Positions 1 to 6,283 of a stretch of 17,773 nt of DNA are shown in pieces. The DNA comes from Bacillota bacterium (GTDB lineage: Bacteria > Bacillota > Clostridia > Christensenellales > Aristaeellaceae). Position 1 is the stretch's first letter; the number at the start of each line of letters is the position of its first letter. A program made the position numbers and the translations under genes. The stretch spans positions 1-17,773 of the forward strand of contig JAEZHK010000042.1 in NCBI GenBank assembly GCA_023416655.1, given 5' to 3'. The notes beneath the pieces were generated by a model that saw nothing but the letters and a program-made list of their open reading frames with translations, did not search any database and was not told the DNA's origin.

Positions 1-153
1 CCGCAGCCGCCACACCCGCCGCAGCCTCCCCGGCCGCCGCAGCCGCCACAACCGCCGCAACCTCCCAGGCCGCCGCAGCCGCCACAGCCGCCGCAACCTC
101 CCAGGCCGCCGCAGCCGCCTCAACCGCCCAGGCCGCCGCAGCCGCCGACGCCG
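1..153 (+). repeat. In-frame Pro-rich tandem repeat
   Basis: Degenerate units of roughly 27-36 bp encode PPQPPQPPQPPR-like blocks, each closing on an Arg codon after CCTCCC or CCGCCC. The array is in frame with the LysM modules and acts as an extended linker. It starts before the window, so the copy number is unknown; arrays like this often vary in length between strains. Confidence 0.8.
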
Positions 154-468
154 CCCTGTCCGCCGGGCTACCGGCAGGCGACGGTGCAGCCGGGTGACAG
201 TATCGAGGATCTGCTGATCCGCTACGACGTGTCCTACCGCGCGCTGCGCGCAGCCAACCCCTCCCTGACCGACCCGCCGCGGCCCGGACAGCGCGTCTGC
301 GTGCCGCCCGCGGGCTCGCGGGGCTGCCAGAGCTACCAGCTGGCACGGGGCGACACGCTGGAGCGCGCCGCCGCCAGACTGCGCACGACGCCGGGAGTGC
401 TCCTCCGGCTCAACCCGACGATGGCGCCCAGGGACTTCACGCAGGGGCGGATCATCTGCATCGATTAG
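1..468 (+). CDS. Pro-rich double-LysM protein, C-terminal part (5' end outside window)
   Basis: The frame is open from base 1 and ends at TAG 466-468, leaving 155 visible residues; the real start lies upstream, and the GTG at 184 is an internal valine. Residues 1-51 are a Pro/Gln/Arg linker (PPQPPQPPR-type). Then come CPPGY and two LysM modules. The first runs about 55-102 (QPGDSIEDLLIRYDVS, NPSL, GQRVCVPP); the second about 109-155 (YQLARGDTLERAAARL, LNPT, GRIICID). LysM folds bind N-acetylglucosamine-containing glycans such as peptidoglycan. Cys residues ahead of and within the modules resemble clostridial cell-wall or spore-associated LysM proteins. No catalytic domain is visible in this part, so its role (coat, wall anchor or hydrolase accessory) is open. 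It converges on the ABC exporter gene and appears unrelated to the sugar operon. Confidence 0.8.
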   Translation, partial: PQPPHPPQPPRPPQPPQPPQPPRPPQPPQPPQPPRPPQPPQPPRPPQPPTPPCPPGYRQATVQPGDSIEDLLIRYDVSYRALRAANPSLTDPPRPGQRVCVPPAGSRGCQSYQLARGDTLERAAARLRTTPGVLLRLNPTMAPRDFTQGRIICID

Positions 469-530
469 GGCAACAGCATGCGTTGCGAAAGCATGATTGT
501 TGCAAGAAAGCAATTTTCGCTGAAAGTAAA

Positions 531-557
531 ACGGGGTCGCGTCAGTCGCGGCCCCGT
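531..557. terminator. Bidirectional terminator hairpin between convergent genes
   Basis: An 11-bp stem pairs 531-541 with 547-557 (ACGGGG/CCCCGT, a T-G wobble, then CGCG/CGCG) around a 5-nt loop. On the minus strand the stem is followed by TTTTAC, on the plus strand by a T-rich stretch. It lies 63 bp after the LysM stop and 22 bp after the exporter stop, so it probably ends both transcripts. Confidence 0.75.
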
Positions 558-578
558 TCGTTGTATTCAGTTCCCGGC

Positions 579-2420
579 TTATGGGCGTTCGTTCGCGCTG
601 GCCTCGTTATGCATGTTGATGGCCCTGCGGAACTGGGTCTCAAACAGCTCTCGGTAGATGCCCTGCCGCGCCATCAATTCTTCGTGGCGGCCGCGCTCCT
701 TGATCTCGCCGTCCGCGAGCACCAGGATCTGGTCCGCCGCCAGCACCGTCGAAAGCCGGTGCGCGATGACGATGGAAGTGCGCCCCTTCATCAGCGCGTC
801 CAGCGCGTCCTGAATGTGGCTCTCGCTGATGGAGTCCAGGGACGACGTGGCCTCGTCGAGGATCAATATCTTGGGGTCCTTCAGGATGACGCGCGCGATG
901 GACATGCGCTGCTTCTCGCCGCCGGAGAGCTTCAGCCCCCGGTTGCCCACCCGCGTCTGGTAGCCGTCGGGCTGGGCGGCGAGAAAATCGTGAATGTTGG
1001 CCACGCGGCAGGCCGCCTCCAGCTCCTCCTGCGTGGCGTCCTCCTTGGCGCACCGAAGGTTTTCCTCGATGGTGCCGTTGAATAGGTAGGTGTCCTGCGT
1101 CACCATGCCGATGCCGGAGCGCAGGTACTCGAGGTCGATGTCGCGCACGTCCACTTCATTGATCTTCACGCCGCCGCCCGTCACGTCGTAGAGCCGGGGG
1201 ATCATGTTGACCAGCGTGGACTTGCCCGCGCCGGAAGGCCCGACGATGGCGAACATCTCGCCTCCGTGCAGCGTAAAGTCGATGTCCCGTAAAATCTCCA
1301 TCCCCGGCGCGTAGGCGAACTGCACGTGCTCGAACCGGATGTCCGCCTTCTCTAGCACGGGCTTCACAGCGTCGGGCTTGTTGAGGATGGTGTTCTTGCG
1401 GTCCAGGTAGTCGAAGATGCGGGTGAAGAGCGCCATCGAGCGGGTGATGTCCACCTGCACGTCGGTCAGGCTCTGGAGCGGCCGGTACAGGCGGTTGACG
1501 AGCGCCACGGTGGAGGTGATGACGCCCACGCTCAGCGAGGTGTCCATGCCCTTTAAGATCATGAAGCCGCCCGCGCAGTAGATGAGCAGCGGCCCCGCCT
1601 GGGAGAACATGCTCATCAGCATCTTGAACCACTTGCCGGAGCGCTGCTCCCGGGTGGCCCACGCCGAGACCTCCTCGTTGACCCGCTGGAAATTCTCGTA
1701 GTCCTTGTTCTCGCGGGTGAATATCTTGGTCAAAAGCGAGCCGCTGACCGAGAGGGTTTCGTTGATGATCTGGTTGAGCTCGTCGGTCCTCGCCTGGCCC
1801 TTGGACAGAAGCTGCCAGCGGGTCTTGCCGACCTCCTTGGTGGGCAGGATCAGAAGCGGGATCGCGACGATGCCCAGCAGCGCCAGCTGCCAGCTGATCG
1901 AGAACAGCGCCACCATCGTGGTCGCGACGATGGTGACGTTGGAGAGGATGTTGGACATGGTGTTTGAAAGCACGTTACTGACGCCGTTCACGTCGCCGTT
2001 CATGCGGGTTACGATGTCGCCCTGCTTTTCGGTGGTGAAAAACGCGTGCGGCATGCCCTGAAGGTGCTTGTACATCTGGTTTCTCATGTCGAAGATGATG
2101 CGCTGCGAAATCCAGATGTTGATGTAGCTTTCGAGCACGACGATCACCTGCGAGCCGACCAGCGTCACGCCCGCGATGATCATGAGCCGGATCAGCTCGT
2201 CCAGATTGTGCCCGGCCACCACTTCGTCGATGATCTTGCCGGTGATGATCGAGGGGTACAGGCCCAGGATCGACGCGGCGATGATGGCGACGAACACCAG
2301 AAGAAGCTGTTTCCAGTAGGGTTTCAGGTATGAAAAGATTCGGGAAATCAGCGCCTTCGTGATTTTCGGGCGGTTTCTCTTCTCTTCCTCGGTCAAAAAG
2401 CCGCGGGGCAGCCTCGCCAA
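579..2420 (-). CDS. ABC exporter half-transporter (MsbA/BmrA-like, fused membrane and ATPase domains)
   Basis: From a TTG start at 2420 this is a 613-residue fused half-transporter, expected to work as a dimer exporting lipids, peptides or drugs. The membrane domain covers about residues 20-325 with several hydrophobic helices (YWKQLLLVFVAIIAAS, LALLGIVAIPLLILP). The nucleotide-binding domain follows: Walker A GPSGAGKST (about 394-402), Q-loop VTQDTYLF, signature LSGGEKQ (498-504), Walker B ILILDEA (518-524) and H-loop IVIAHRLS. I chose TTG because AAAGGAG lies 8 nt upstream, and because a longer reading would run through the -10 and -35 boxes at 2470-2498, which cannot be transcribed from that promoter. 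The gene appears to be transcribed alone, and nothing links it to inositol use. The substrate cannot be told from sequence. Confidence 0.88.
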   Translation of the reverse strand: MARLPRGFLTEEEKRNRPKITKALISRIFSYLKPYWKQLLLVFVAIIAASILGLYPSIITGKIIDEVVAGHNLDELIRLMIIAGVTLVGSQVIVVLESYINIWISQRIIFDMRNQMYKHLQGMPHAFFTTEKQGDIVTRMNGDVNGVSNVLSNTMSNILSNVTIVATTMVALFSISWQLALLGIVAIPLLILPTKEVGKTRWQLLSKGQARTDELNQIINETLSVSGSLLTKIFTRENKDYENFQRVNEEVSAWATREQRSGKWFKMLMSMFSQAGPLLIYCAGGFMILKGMDTSLSVGVITSTVALVNRLYRPLQSLTDVQVDITRSMALFTRIFDYLDRKNTILNKPDAVKPVLEKADIRFEHVQFAYAPGMEILRDIDFTLHGGEMFAIVGPSGAGKSTLVNMIPRLYDVTGGGVKINEVDVRDIDLEYLRSGIGMVTQDTYLFNGTIEENLRCAKEDATQEELEAACRVANIHDFLAAQPDGYQTRVGNRGLKLSGGEKQRMSIARVILKDPKILILDEATSSLDSISESHIQDALDALMKGRTSIVIAHRLSTVLAADQILVLADGEIKERGRHEELMARQGIYRELFETQFRRAINMHNEASANERP

Positions 2421-2469
2421 AGCGATCTCTCCTTTCGGGCAACGGCCCGGACTGGTCGGCAACATTCCG

Positions 2470-2498
2470 ATTATAGCACACATCTCGCGGAAATTCAA
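2470..2498 (-). promoter_or_regulatory. Sigma-A promoter of the ABC exporter gene
   Basis: On the minus strand TTGAAT (2498-2493) is followed after exactly 17 bp by TATAAT (2475-2470), preceded by TGTGC. This is a near-consensus housekeeping promoter. Expected initiation near 2463 leaves a short leader before the TTG start at 2420. It lies just past the terminator of the upstream operon. Confidence 0.8.
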
Positions 2499-2542
2499 AG
2501 CACCTCCGCATTTTCATCCCGGTGACAAAATCCCGCGCGTGA

Positions 2543-2575
2543 AAATGCCCTACGCTTTATGGGCGCAGGGCATTT
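2543..2575 (-). terminator. Putative terminator of the sugar/inositol operon
   Basis: A 9-bp stem pairs 2543-2551 (AAATGCCCT) with 2567-2575 (AGGGCATTT) around a 15-nt loop, 13 bp past the transketolase C-half stop. On the minus strand the stem is followed by only a short T run (TTTTC), so it is a weak intrinsic terminator. Its position between the operon end and the exporter promoter fits. Confidence 0.55.
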
Positions 2576-2588
2576 GATGGTTCGTGTT

Positions 2589-3548
2589 TCAGCGCTTGCG
2601 CTTAAGCGCGCGGCACGCCTTTTCCACGATGTGTTCCGCCGTCAGGCCGAAGCGCTTTTGCAGGTAGTCCTGCGGGCCGACCTCGCCGAACTCGTCCTCC
2701 ACCGCCACGTATTCCACGGGGGCGGGCAGGTTCGCGGCCAGCGCCTCGCTCACGGCGGCGTAGAGGCCGCCGACCCTGTTGTGGTTTTCGCAGGTGACCA
2801 CCGCGCCGGTCTTACGGACGGAGGCGATCAAAGCCTCCACGTCCAGCGGCTTCACGGTGAACATGTCGAGCACTTCGCAGGAAATGCCCTCGCCAGCGAG
2901 AACCTCCGCCGCGCGCAGCGCCTCGCCCACCATGATGCCGCAGGCGACGATGCTCAGATCCCCGCCCTCGCGCAGCTTCACGGCCCTTCCGATGGGGGGC
3001 TCGCTCCCCTCCCCGTAGACCTTGTAGTTGTTCTTCCGGCCGACGCGGATGTACTTGACGCCCGGGCGGCTTTGGCACTGGCGCAGCACGGTTTCCAGCA
3101 TCACGGTGTCGGTGATGTCGATCACGGTGGCGCCGGGCAGCGCGCGGTAGAGCGCCATGTCCTCGAAGGGCATGTGCGTGCCGCCGTTGAATGTGGCGCA
3201 CACGCCCGGGTCGGTGCCGAGGATGGTGATGTCATTTTTCGCGTAGCCCGCGGACAGGAATGCCTGGTCGAAGCACCGGCGGGACGCGAAGGTGCCGAAC
3301 GAGTGGGCGATGGGCTTGAAGCCGGCCGCGGCCAGCCCCGCCGCCACGCCGATCATGTTGGCCTCCGCGACGCCGCACTGGATGGCGCGGTCCGGGCGCG
3401 CGCAGGCGTACTTGGAAGTGCCGATGCAGCTCATCAGGTCCGCGTCCAGGTAGATGGCGTCCGGGTCCTTGTCCAAGATGTCCGTGATGGTCGCGCCCAG
3501 CACGTCCTTGAACGCCCGGGGATCCATGCTGCCGTCATAGACGATCAT
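2589..3548 (-). CDS. Transketolase, C-terminal subunit (split transketolase)
   Basis: A 319-residue subunit with the Pyr domain (about 10-170) and C-terminal domain of a two-gene transketolase. With the N-terminal subunit and thiamine diphosphate it should move a two-carbon ketol unit from a ketose to an aldose. LDADL (34-38) and the catalytic Glu62 in GVAEANM are present, as are DQAFLSAGY, the GTHMPFED motif with His125, and Arg in YIRVGRKN. Oddities: where ordinary transketolases have the phosphate-binding His in T-H-x-G, twelve residues before the THQ-type His, this protein has Asp113 (TDPG). The conserved Asp of the E/D-D-G motif is Asn121. From memory of the yeast enzyme these correspond to H469 and D477. 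This suggests a donor or acceptor other than the usual sugar phosphates. The start overlaps the N-subunit stop (ATGA) and has AAGGAGG 9 nt upstream, so the halves are translationally coupled. Confidence 0.9.
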   Translation of the reverse strand: MIVYDGSMDPRAFKDVLGATITDILDKDPDAIYLDADLMSCIGTSKYACARPDRAIQCGVAEANMIGVAAGLAAAGFKPIAHSFGTFASRRCFDQAFLSAGYAKNDITILGTDPGVCATFNGGTHMPFEDMALYRALPGATVIDITDTVMLETVLRQCQSRPGVKYIRVGRKNNYKVYGEGSEPPIGRAVKLREGGDLSIVACGIMVGEALRAAEVLAGEGISCEVLDMFTVKPLDVEALIASVRKTGAVVTCENHNRVGGLYAAVSEALAANLPAPVEYVAVEDEFGEVGPQDYLQKRFGLTAEHIVEKACRALKRKR

Positions 3549-4393
3549 GAAGGCTCGCCTCCTTCCAGCGCCTGAAGCTCCGCGCGGAGGTCACTGATCC
3601 AGCGATCGCAGGTTTCGGGCGAAACGACCATCGAGTGGTTGGCCACCGTCTCCTCGACCTCCCGGATGCCCGCACCCTTGACGCCGTCGAGCACCACCGC
3701 ATGGGGCATATCGCCCTGAAAGTCGCAGCGGCGGATGGCCTCCCGGATCGCGCCCACGTCGCCGCCGGGCACGGTCTGGGTATGGAAGCCGAAGGCCTCG
3801 AACTTTTTGTCGATCTCGAAGGGTTTGACGATGTCGCAGCAGCAGCCGTCAAGCTGCTTTTTGTTGTAGTCGATGAACCAGACCATGTTGGACAGACCCC
3901 TCGACGCCGCCAGCATCGCGGCCTCCCACACCTGGCCCTCGTTCAGCTCGCCGTCGCCCACGACGAGGAAGGTGCGGCTGTCCCGCCCCTTGAGCCGATC
4001 GCCCATCGCCATGCCCACCGCCAGCGACGTGCCCTGGCCCAGGGAGCCGGTGGTCATGTCGACGCCGGGGGTCTTGTTGCGGTCGCAATGGCTGGGGAAG
4101 CGGGTGCCGGGCTGGTTGAGCGTCTTGATGTCTTCATAGGGGAAGTAGCCTTCAATGCCGAGCGCCGCGTACACCGCGGGGCCCGCGTGGCCCTTGGAGC
4201 ACACCAGCTTGTCCCGCTCCGGCCAGTGGGGGTCTTCCGGGCGGTAGCGCATGACGTCGCCGTAGAGCACCGCGAGCAGGTCGCATACGCTGAGCGCGCC
4301 GCCCACGTGGCCGAAGCCCCGCGCCTTGAACTGCTCCACCGCGCCGATGCGGATGCGCGCCGCCAGCGCCTTGAGTTCCCGATCCGTTTTCAT
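3545..4393 (-). CDS. Transketolase, N-terminal subunit (split transketolase)
   Basis: A 282-residue thiamine-diphosphate-binding half. HVGGALS with His29 and SKGHA (66-70) are present. The thiamine motif begins at GDGELNEG (from 146) and closes with Asn177 in IDYNKKQ. Length is normal for N-subunits of split transketolases. The segment after the thiamine motif (LDGCCCDIVKPFEIDKKFEAFGFHT) has an unusual Cys triplet where family members usually have a less distinctive loop. The start is ATG 4393, with AGGAGG 6 nt upstream and family-like sequence MKTDRELKALAARIRIG. A longer in-frame reading from 4510 exists only because the region just upstream is an exact tandem copy of the start. In the operon it follows the LarA gene and could serve the pentose phosphate cycle or, as I propose, cleave the inositol intermediate DKG. 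Confidence 0.9.
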   Translation of the reverse strand: MKTDRELKALAARIRIGAVEQFKARGFGHVGGALSVCDLLAVLYGDVMRYRPEDPHWPERDKLVCSKGHAGPAVYAALGIEGYFPYEDIKTLNQPGTRFPSHCDRNKTPGVDMTTGSLGQGTSLAVGMAMGDRLKGRDSRTFLVVGDGELNEGQVWEAAMLAASRGLSNMVWFIDYNKKQLDGCCCDIVKPFEIDKKFEAFGFHTQTVPGGDVGAIREAIRRCDFQGDMPHAVVLDGVKGAGIREVEETVANHSMVVSPETCDRWISDLRAELQALEGGEPS

Positions 4394-4541
4394 TTCGTCC
4401 TCCTGGTACGCGGGCCATGCCCGCATTCTTGCTTCACGCAGGTTCAAGTGGCCGCCAGCGCCTTGAGTTCCCGATCCGTTTTCATTTCGTCCTCCTGGTA
4501 CGCGGGCCATGCCCGCATTCTTGCTTCACGCAGGTTCAAGT
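4359..4541 (-). repeat. Exact 91-bp tandem duplication spanning the transketolase start
   Basis: Bases 4359-4449 and 4451-4541 are identical by eye, offset 92 bp with a single base between. Each unit holds the first codons of the N-subunit, the ATG, the AGGAGG ribosome site and a hairpin with GCGGGC/GCCCGC arms. Because 92 is not a multiple of 3, the upstream ATG is out of frame with the gene. The perfect identity points to a recent event or to assembly error. Confidence 0.95.
4444..4485 (-). pseudogene. Decoy 13-codon leader ORF created by the duplication
   Basis: The upstream copy of the start reads MKTDRELKALAAT and stops at TGA 4446-4444, 50 bp before the real start. It carries the same AGGAGG site, so it should be translated. 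It encodes the first 12 residues of the transketolase subunit plus one. It may act as an accidental upstream ORF that alters ribosome loading on the true gene. Confidence 0.6.
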
Positions 4542-4592
4542 CCTGTTCTCCGGTTTGGCGGAACAACCTGCGGTGACCCTGTTACTCAATCA

Positions 4593-4762
4593 TTCGTTCC
4601 CGGCGACCTGCGCGCCGGGAATCGGTTTCCGAAACCAGTGCGAACACTGGTGGAGGAAACAATACAACAAGTCAGGGAGTCGCCCGGAAATCCTTCAGGA
4701 TTTCAGACTCCCGCAGAGCCTCTTCCTTCGCGTTGAAAAGCCGCCCGGCGGATTTTCAACGC
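4593..4762 (+). repeat. Multi-hairpin intergenic element, copy 1
   Basis: Four consecutive hairpins fill the space between LarA and transketolase. A pairs 4597-4605 with 4613-4621, loop ACCTGCG. B pairs 4625-4630 with 4655-4660 around an inner stem CCAGTG/CACTGG, loop CGAA. D is nested: outer 4675-4681 with 4706-4712, inner 4687-4693 with 4698-4704. C pairs GCGTTGAAAA (4730-4739) with 4753-4762. The same order, with conserved A and B loops and altered but still paired stems, recurs in reverse at 7569-7733 and more loosely at 6122-6249. C ends 4 bp before the LarA stop codon. No open frame was credited to the element. The 373-bp gap 4394-4766 holds only this and the upstream duplicate. Confidence 0.85.
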
Positions 4763-4766
4763 TGCG

Positions 4767-6017
4767 CTAGCCTTGCGCCCTCGGCAGCGTCGATCCGCCG
4801 TAAGGCATCGAAAGGATGGTCGCATTCTGCCCCTGCTTTTCAAGCGCCGCGTCCAGCGCCGCCTGCGCCGACGGGAAGGGCGTAAGGAAGATGCGCCGCA
4901 CGAAGTCGTCCGGCAGGTCACTTACCAGGTAGATGTCCGCGCTCTCAAGCACCATCGCGATGGCCGCCGCCTTGTGGCCGCCGAGCCGGAAGTCCCTGCG
5001 GATGCGCTCGATCATCGATTCCGGCGTGGGCGAGGTGGTCATCCATTCCTCAAAGGTCTGCTCGCCCATGCCCTCCCGGCAAGAGCCGATCAGGATCACC
5101 ACGCCGCCCGGCTTCACCGCGTGCTTGGCGTTGTCCAGCGCCTTCTGGGTCTGGTACAGGTTTAAATCCTTGGGCGCGCCGCCCTGGGATACCAGCACGA
5201 TGTCCGCCCGCGCGGGGATCGGCTTTAAATAGAATCTGTCCAGGAATTCGCAGCCCGCCCGGTGCGCCAGAACCATGTCCCCCGCCACCGCGCGGACGAT
5301 TTTCTTGTGCTCGTCCAGCACGACGTTCAGGAGGAAGTCTGCGCCCACCATCCGGGCGGCCTCCTCGATGTCCTCGCGGAGCGGGTTTCCGTCCAGTTTC
5401 CCTGCGCAGGAATCAGGGTTCACCATCAGCGAGTGGTTCCGCTGGATGGCTTCCCGGGTGGACACGCCGGGCATCAACGCCTTGCCGCCGCCGGAGTAGC
5501 CGGCGAAGTAGTGGTATTCGATGTTGCCCAACAGCACTCGGCGGTCGGCCTCGGCCACCGCGCGGGTGATGTCCACCGGCGTTCCGCGGGTGGTCACGCC
5601 AAAGCGTACACAGTCATCCGGGTCGGAGTCCACGCATCGGATCTCGCGGAACGCCCGCTCTCCGGCCAGTTTCTTCATTTCCTCGGCTGTCTGGCGCCGG
5701 TGGCTGCCCAGCCCGAACACCAATGTGATGTCCTCGGGCCTCGCGCCCGCGCGGTAAAGTTCGTCCAGCAGCGCGGGCATGACCACGGCGGTGGGCATGG
5801 GCCGGGTGACGTCGCTGGTGACGACGGCGATTCTTTCGCCCGGCTTCACGATGTCAGAAAGCCTCGGAGAGCCGATCGGATTCATCAGCGCTTCCAGCAC
5901 CGCGTCCTCGCCGGTCGCGCCCAGTTGAACATCGTTGGGCGTCAGAATGCCGACCACGTTCGCGTCCGGAGCGTAGGCAATCTGCACCCCGTCTCCAAAG
6001 CCGAACTCAAGTTTCAT
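4767..6017 (-). CDS. LarA-family nickel-pincer 2-hydroxyacid racemase/epimerase
   Basis: This 416-residue protein matches LarA in length and in every active-site feature I can place. Substrate motif SDVTRP gives Asp69 and Arg72; GSHRRQT gives His106; the nickel-pincer stretch EYHYFAGYSGGGKALMPG gives His169 and Lys179; His195 is in RNHS; LYQTQK gives Gln289 and Lys292. LarA enzymes racemise or epimerise 2-hydroxyacids by hydride transfer with the NPN nickel cofactor, which needs LarB, LarC and LarE, not present here. The family covers lactate, malate, hydroxyglutarate and gluconate-type substrates. Context, next to PGK-, GAPDH- and transketolase-like genes in an inositol operon, makes malate racemase my preferred reading over lactate racemase. 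The ATG at 6017 has GGGGAGAG upstream; a longer frame to 6116 lacks a ribosome site. Confidence 0.85.
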   Translation of the reverse strand: MKLEFGFGDGVQIAYAPDANVVGILTPNDVQLGATGEDAVLEALMNPIGSPRLSDIVKPGERIAVVTSDVTRPMPTAVVMPALLDELYRAGARPEDITLVFGLGSHRRQTAEEMKKLAGERAFREIRCVDSDPDDCVRFGVTTRGTPVDITRAVAEADRRVLLGNIEYHYFAGYSGGGKALMPGVSTREAIQRNHSLMVNPDSCAGKLDGNPLREDIEEAARMVGADFLLNVVLDEHKKIVRAVAGDMVLAHRAGCEFLDRFYLKPIPARADIVLVSQGGAPKDLNLYQTQKALDNAKHAVKPGGVVILIGSCREGMGEQTFEEWMTTSPTPESMIERIRRDFRLGGHKAAAIAMVLESADIYLVSDLPDDFVRRIFLTPFPSAQAALDAALEKQGQNATILSMPYGGSTLPRAQG

Positions 6018-6094
6018 GCGTCTCTCCCCACTCTCCCCCGACCGGGAACGCCCGGGCCAACATATGAATTGCGAATGTATGAACTCCAGGAGGT

Positions 6095-6116
6095 TTGGAG
6101 GGTCAAGACCCTCCAA
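6095..6116. repeat. Perfect 10-bp hairpin upstream of larA
   Basis: TTGGAGGGTC (6095-6104) pairs with 6107-6116 across a 2-nt AA spacer, a nearly perfect palindrome. It lies about 80 bp before the LarA start in transcription direction. It could be an operator, a processing hairpin or a fragment of the neighbouring multi-hairpin element. There is no T run, so a terminator is unlikely. Confidence 0.6.
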
Positions 6117-6121
6117 GGTTC

Positions 6122-6249
6122 CATCATACGCGCCGACTTGTCGGCACGTATGGATTCCCCCAAAGGGCGCGCTTGCCCGCCCGACGGGGAATCAATACAT
6201 GCCGCCCGGATTGCGCCCGGAAAATCCCGCAGGATTTTCAGAAATCCGG
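6122..6249 (+). repeat. Multi-hairpin intergenic element, diverged copy 3
   Basis: Hairpin A-like: 6126-6130 and 6132-6137 pair with 6140-6145 and 6147-6151. B-like: GATTCCCC (6153-6160) pairs with 6186-6193 and is followed by AATACA, as in copy 1. D-like: outer 6206-6212 with 6243-6249, inner GAAAATCC (6220-6227) with 6232-6239, keeping GCCCG before the inner stem. Hairpin C is not recognisable. Same orientation as copy 1. It occupies most of the 266-bp gap between PGK and LarA. Confidence 0.65.
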
Positions 6250-6283
6250 CCCCAGTTCCCCTCGCAACGGCAGGAACTTTAGT

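Noticed and set aside
1..153. CRISPR-like or satellite array
   Set aside because: The repeat is in frame, codes for a Pro/Gln linker, and has no spacers.
2589..4393. 1-deoxyxylulose-5-phosphate synthase or pyruvate dehydrogenase E1 in place of transketolase
   Set aside because: The two-gene split, HVGGALS, GDGELNEGQVWEAA and GVAEANM wording are those of split transketolases; DXS is a single longer chain and E1 lacks these motifs.
4394..4510. In-frame N-terminal extension of the transketolase N subunit
   Set aside because: The extension exists only through the 92-bp duplication and translates ribosome-site DNA; the ATG at 4393 has the ribosome site and the family N-terminus.
6018..6116. 33-residue extension of LarA
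   Set aside because: No ribosome site upstream and no LarA-like residues; the start at 6017 has GGGGAGAG.
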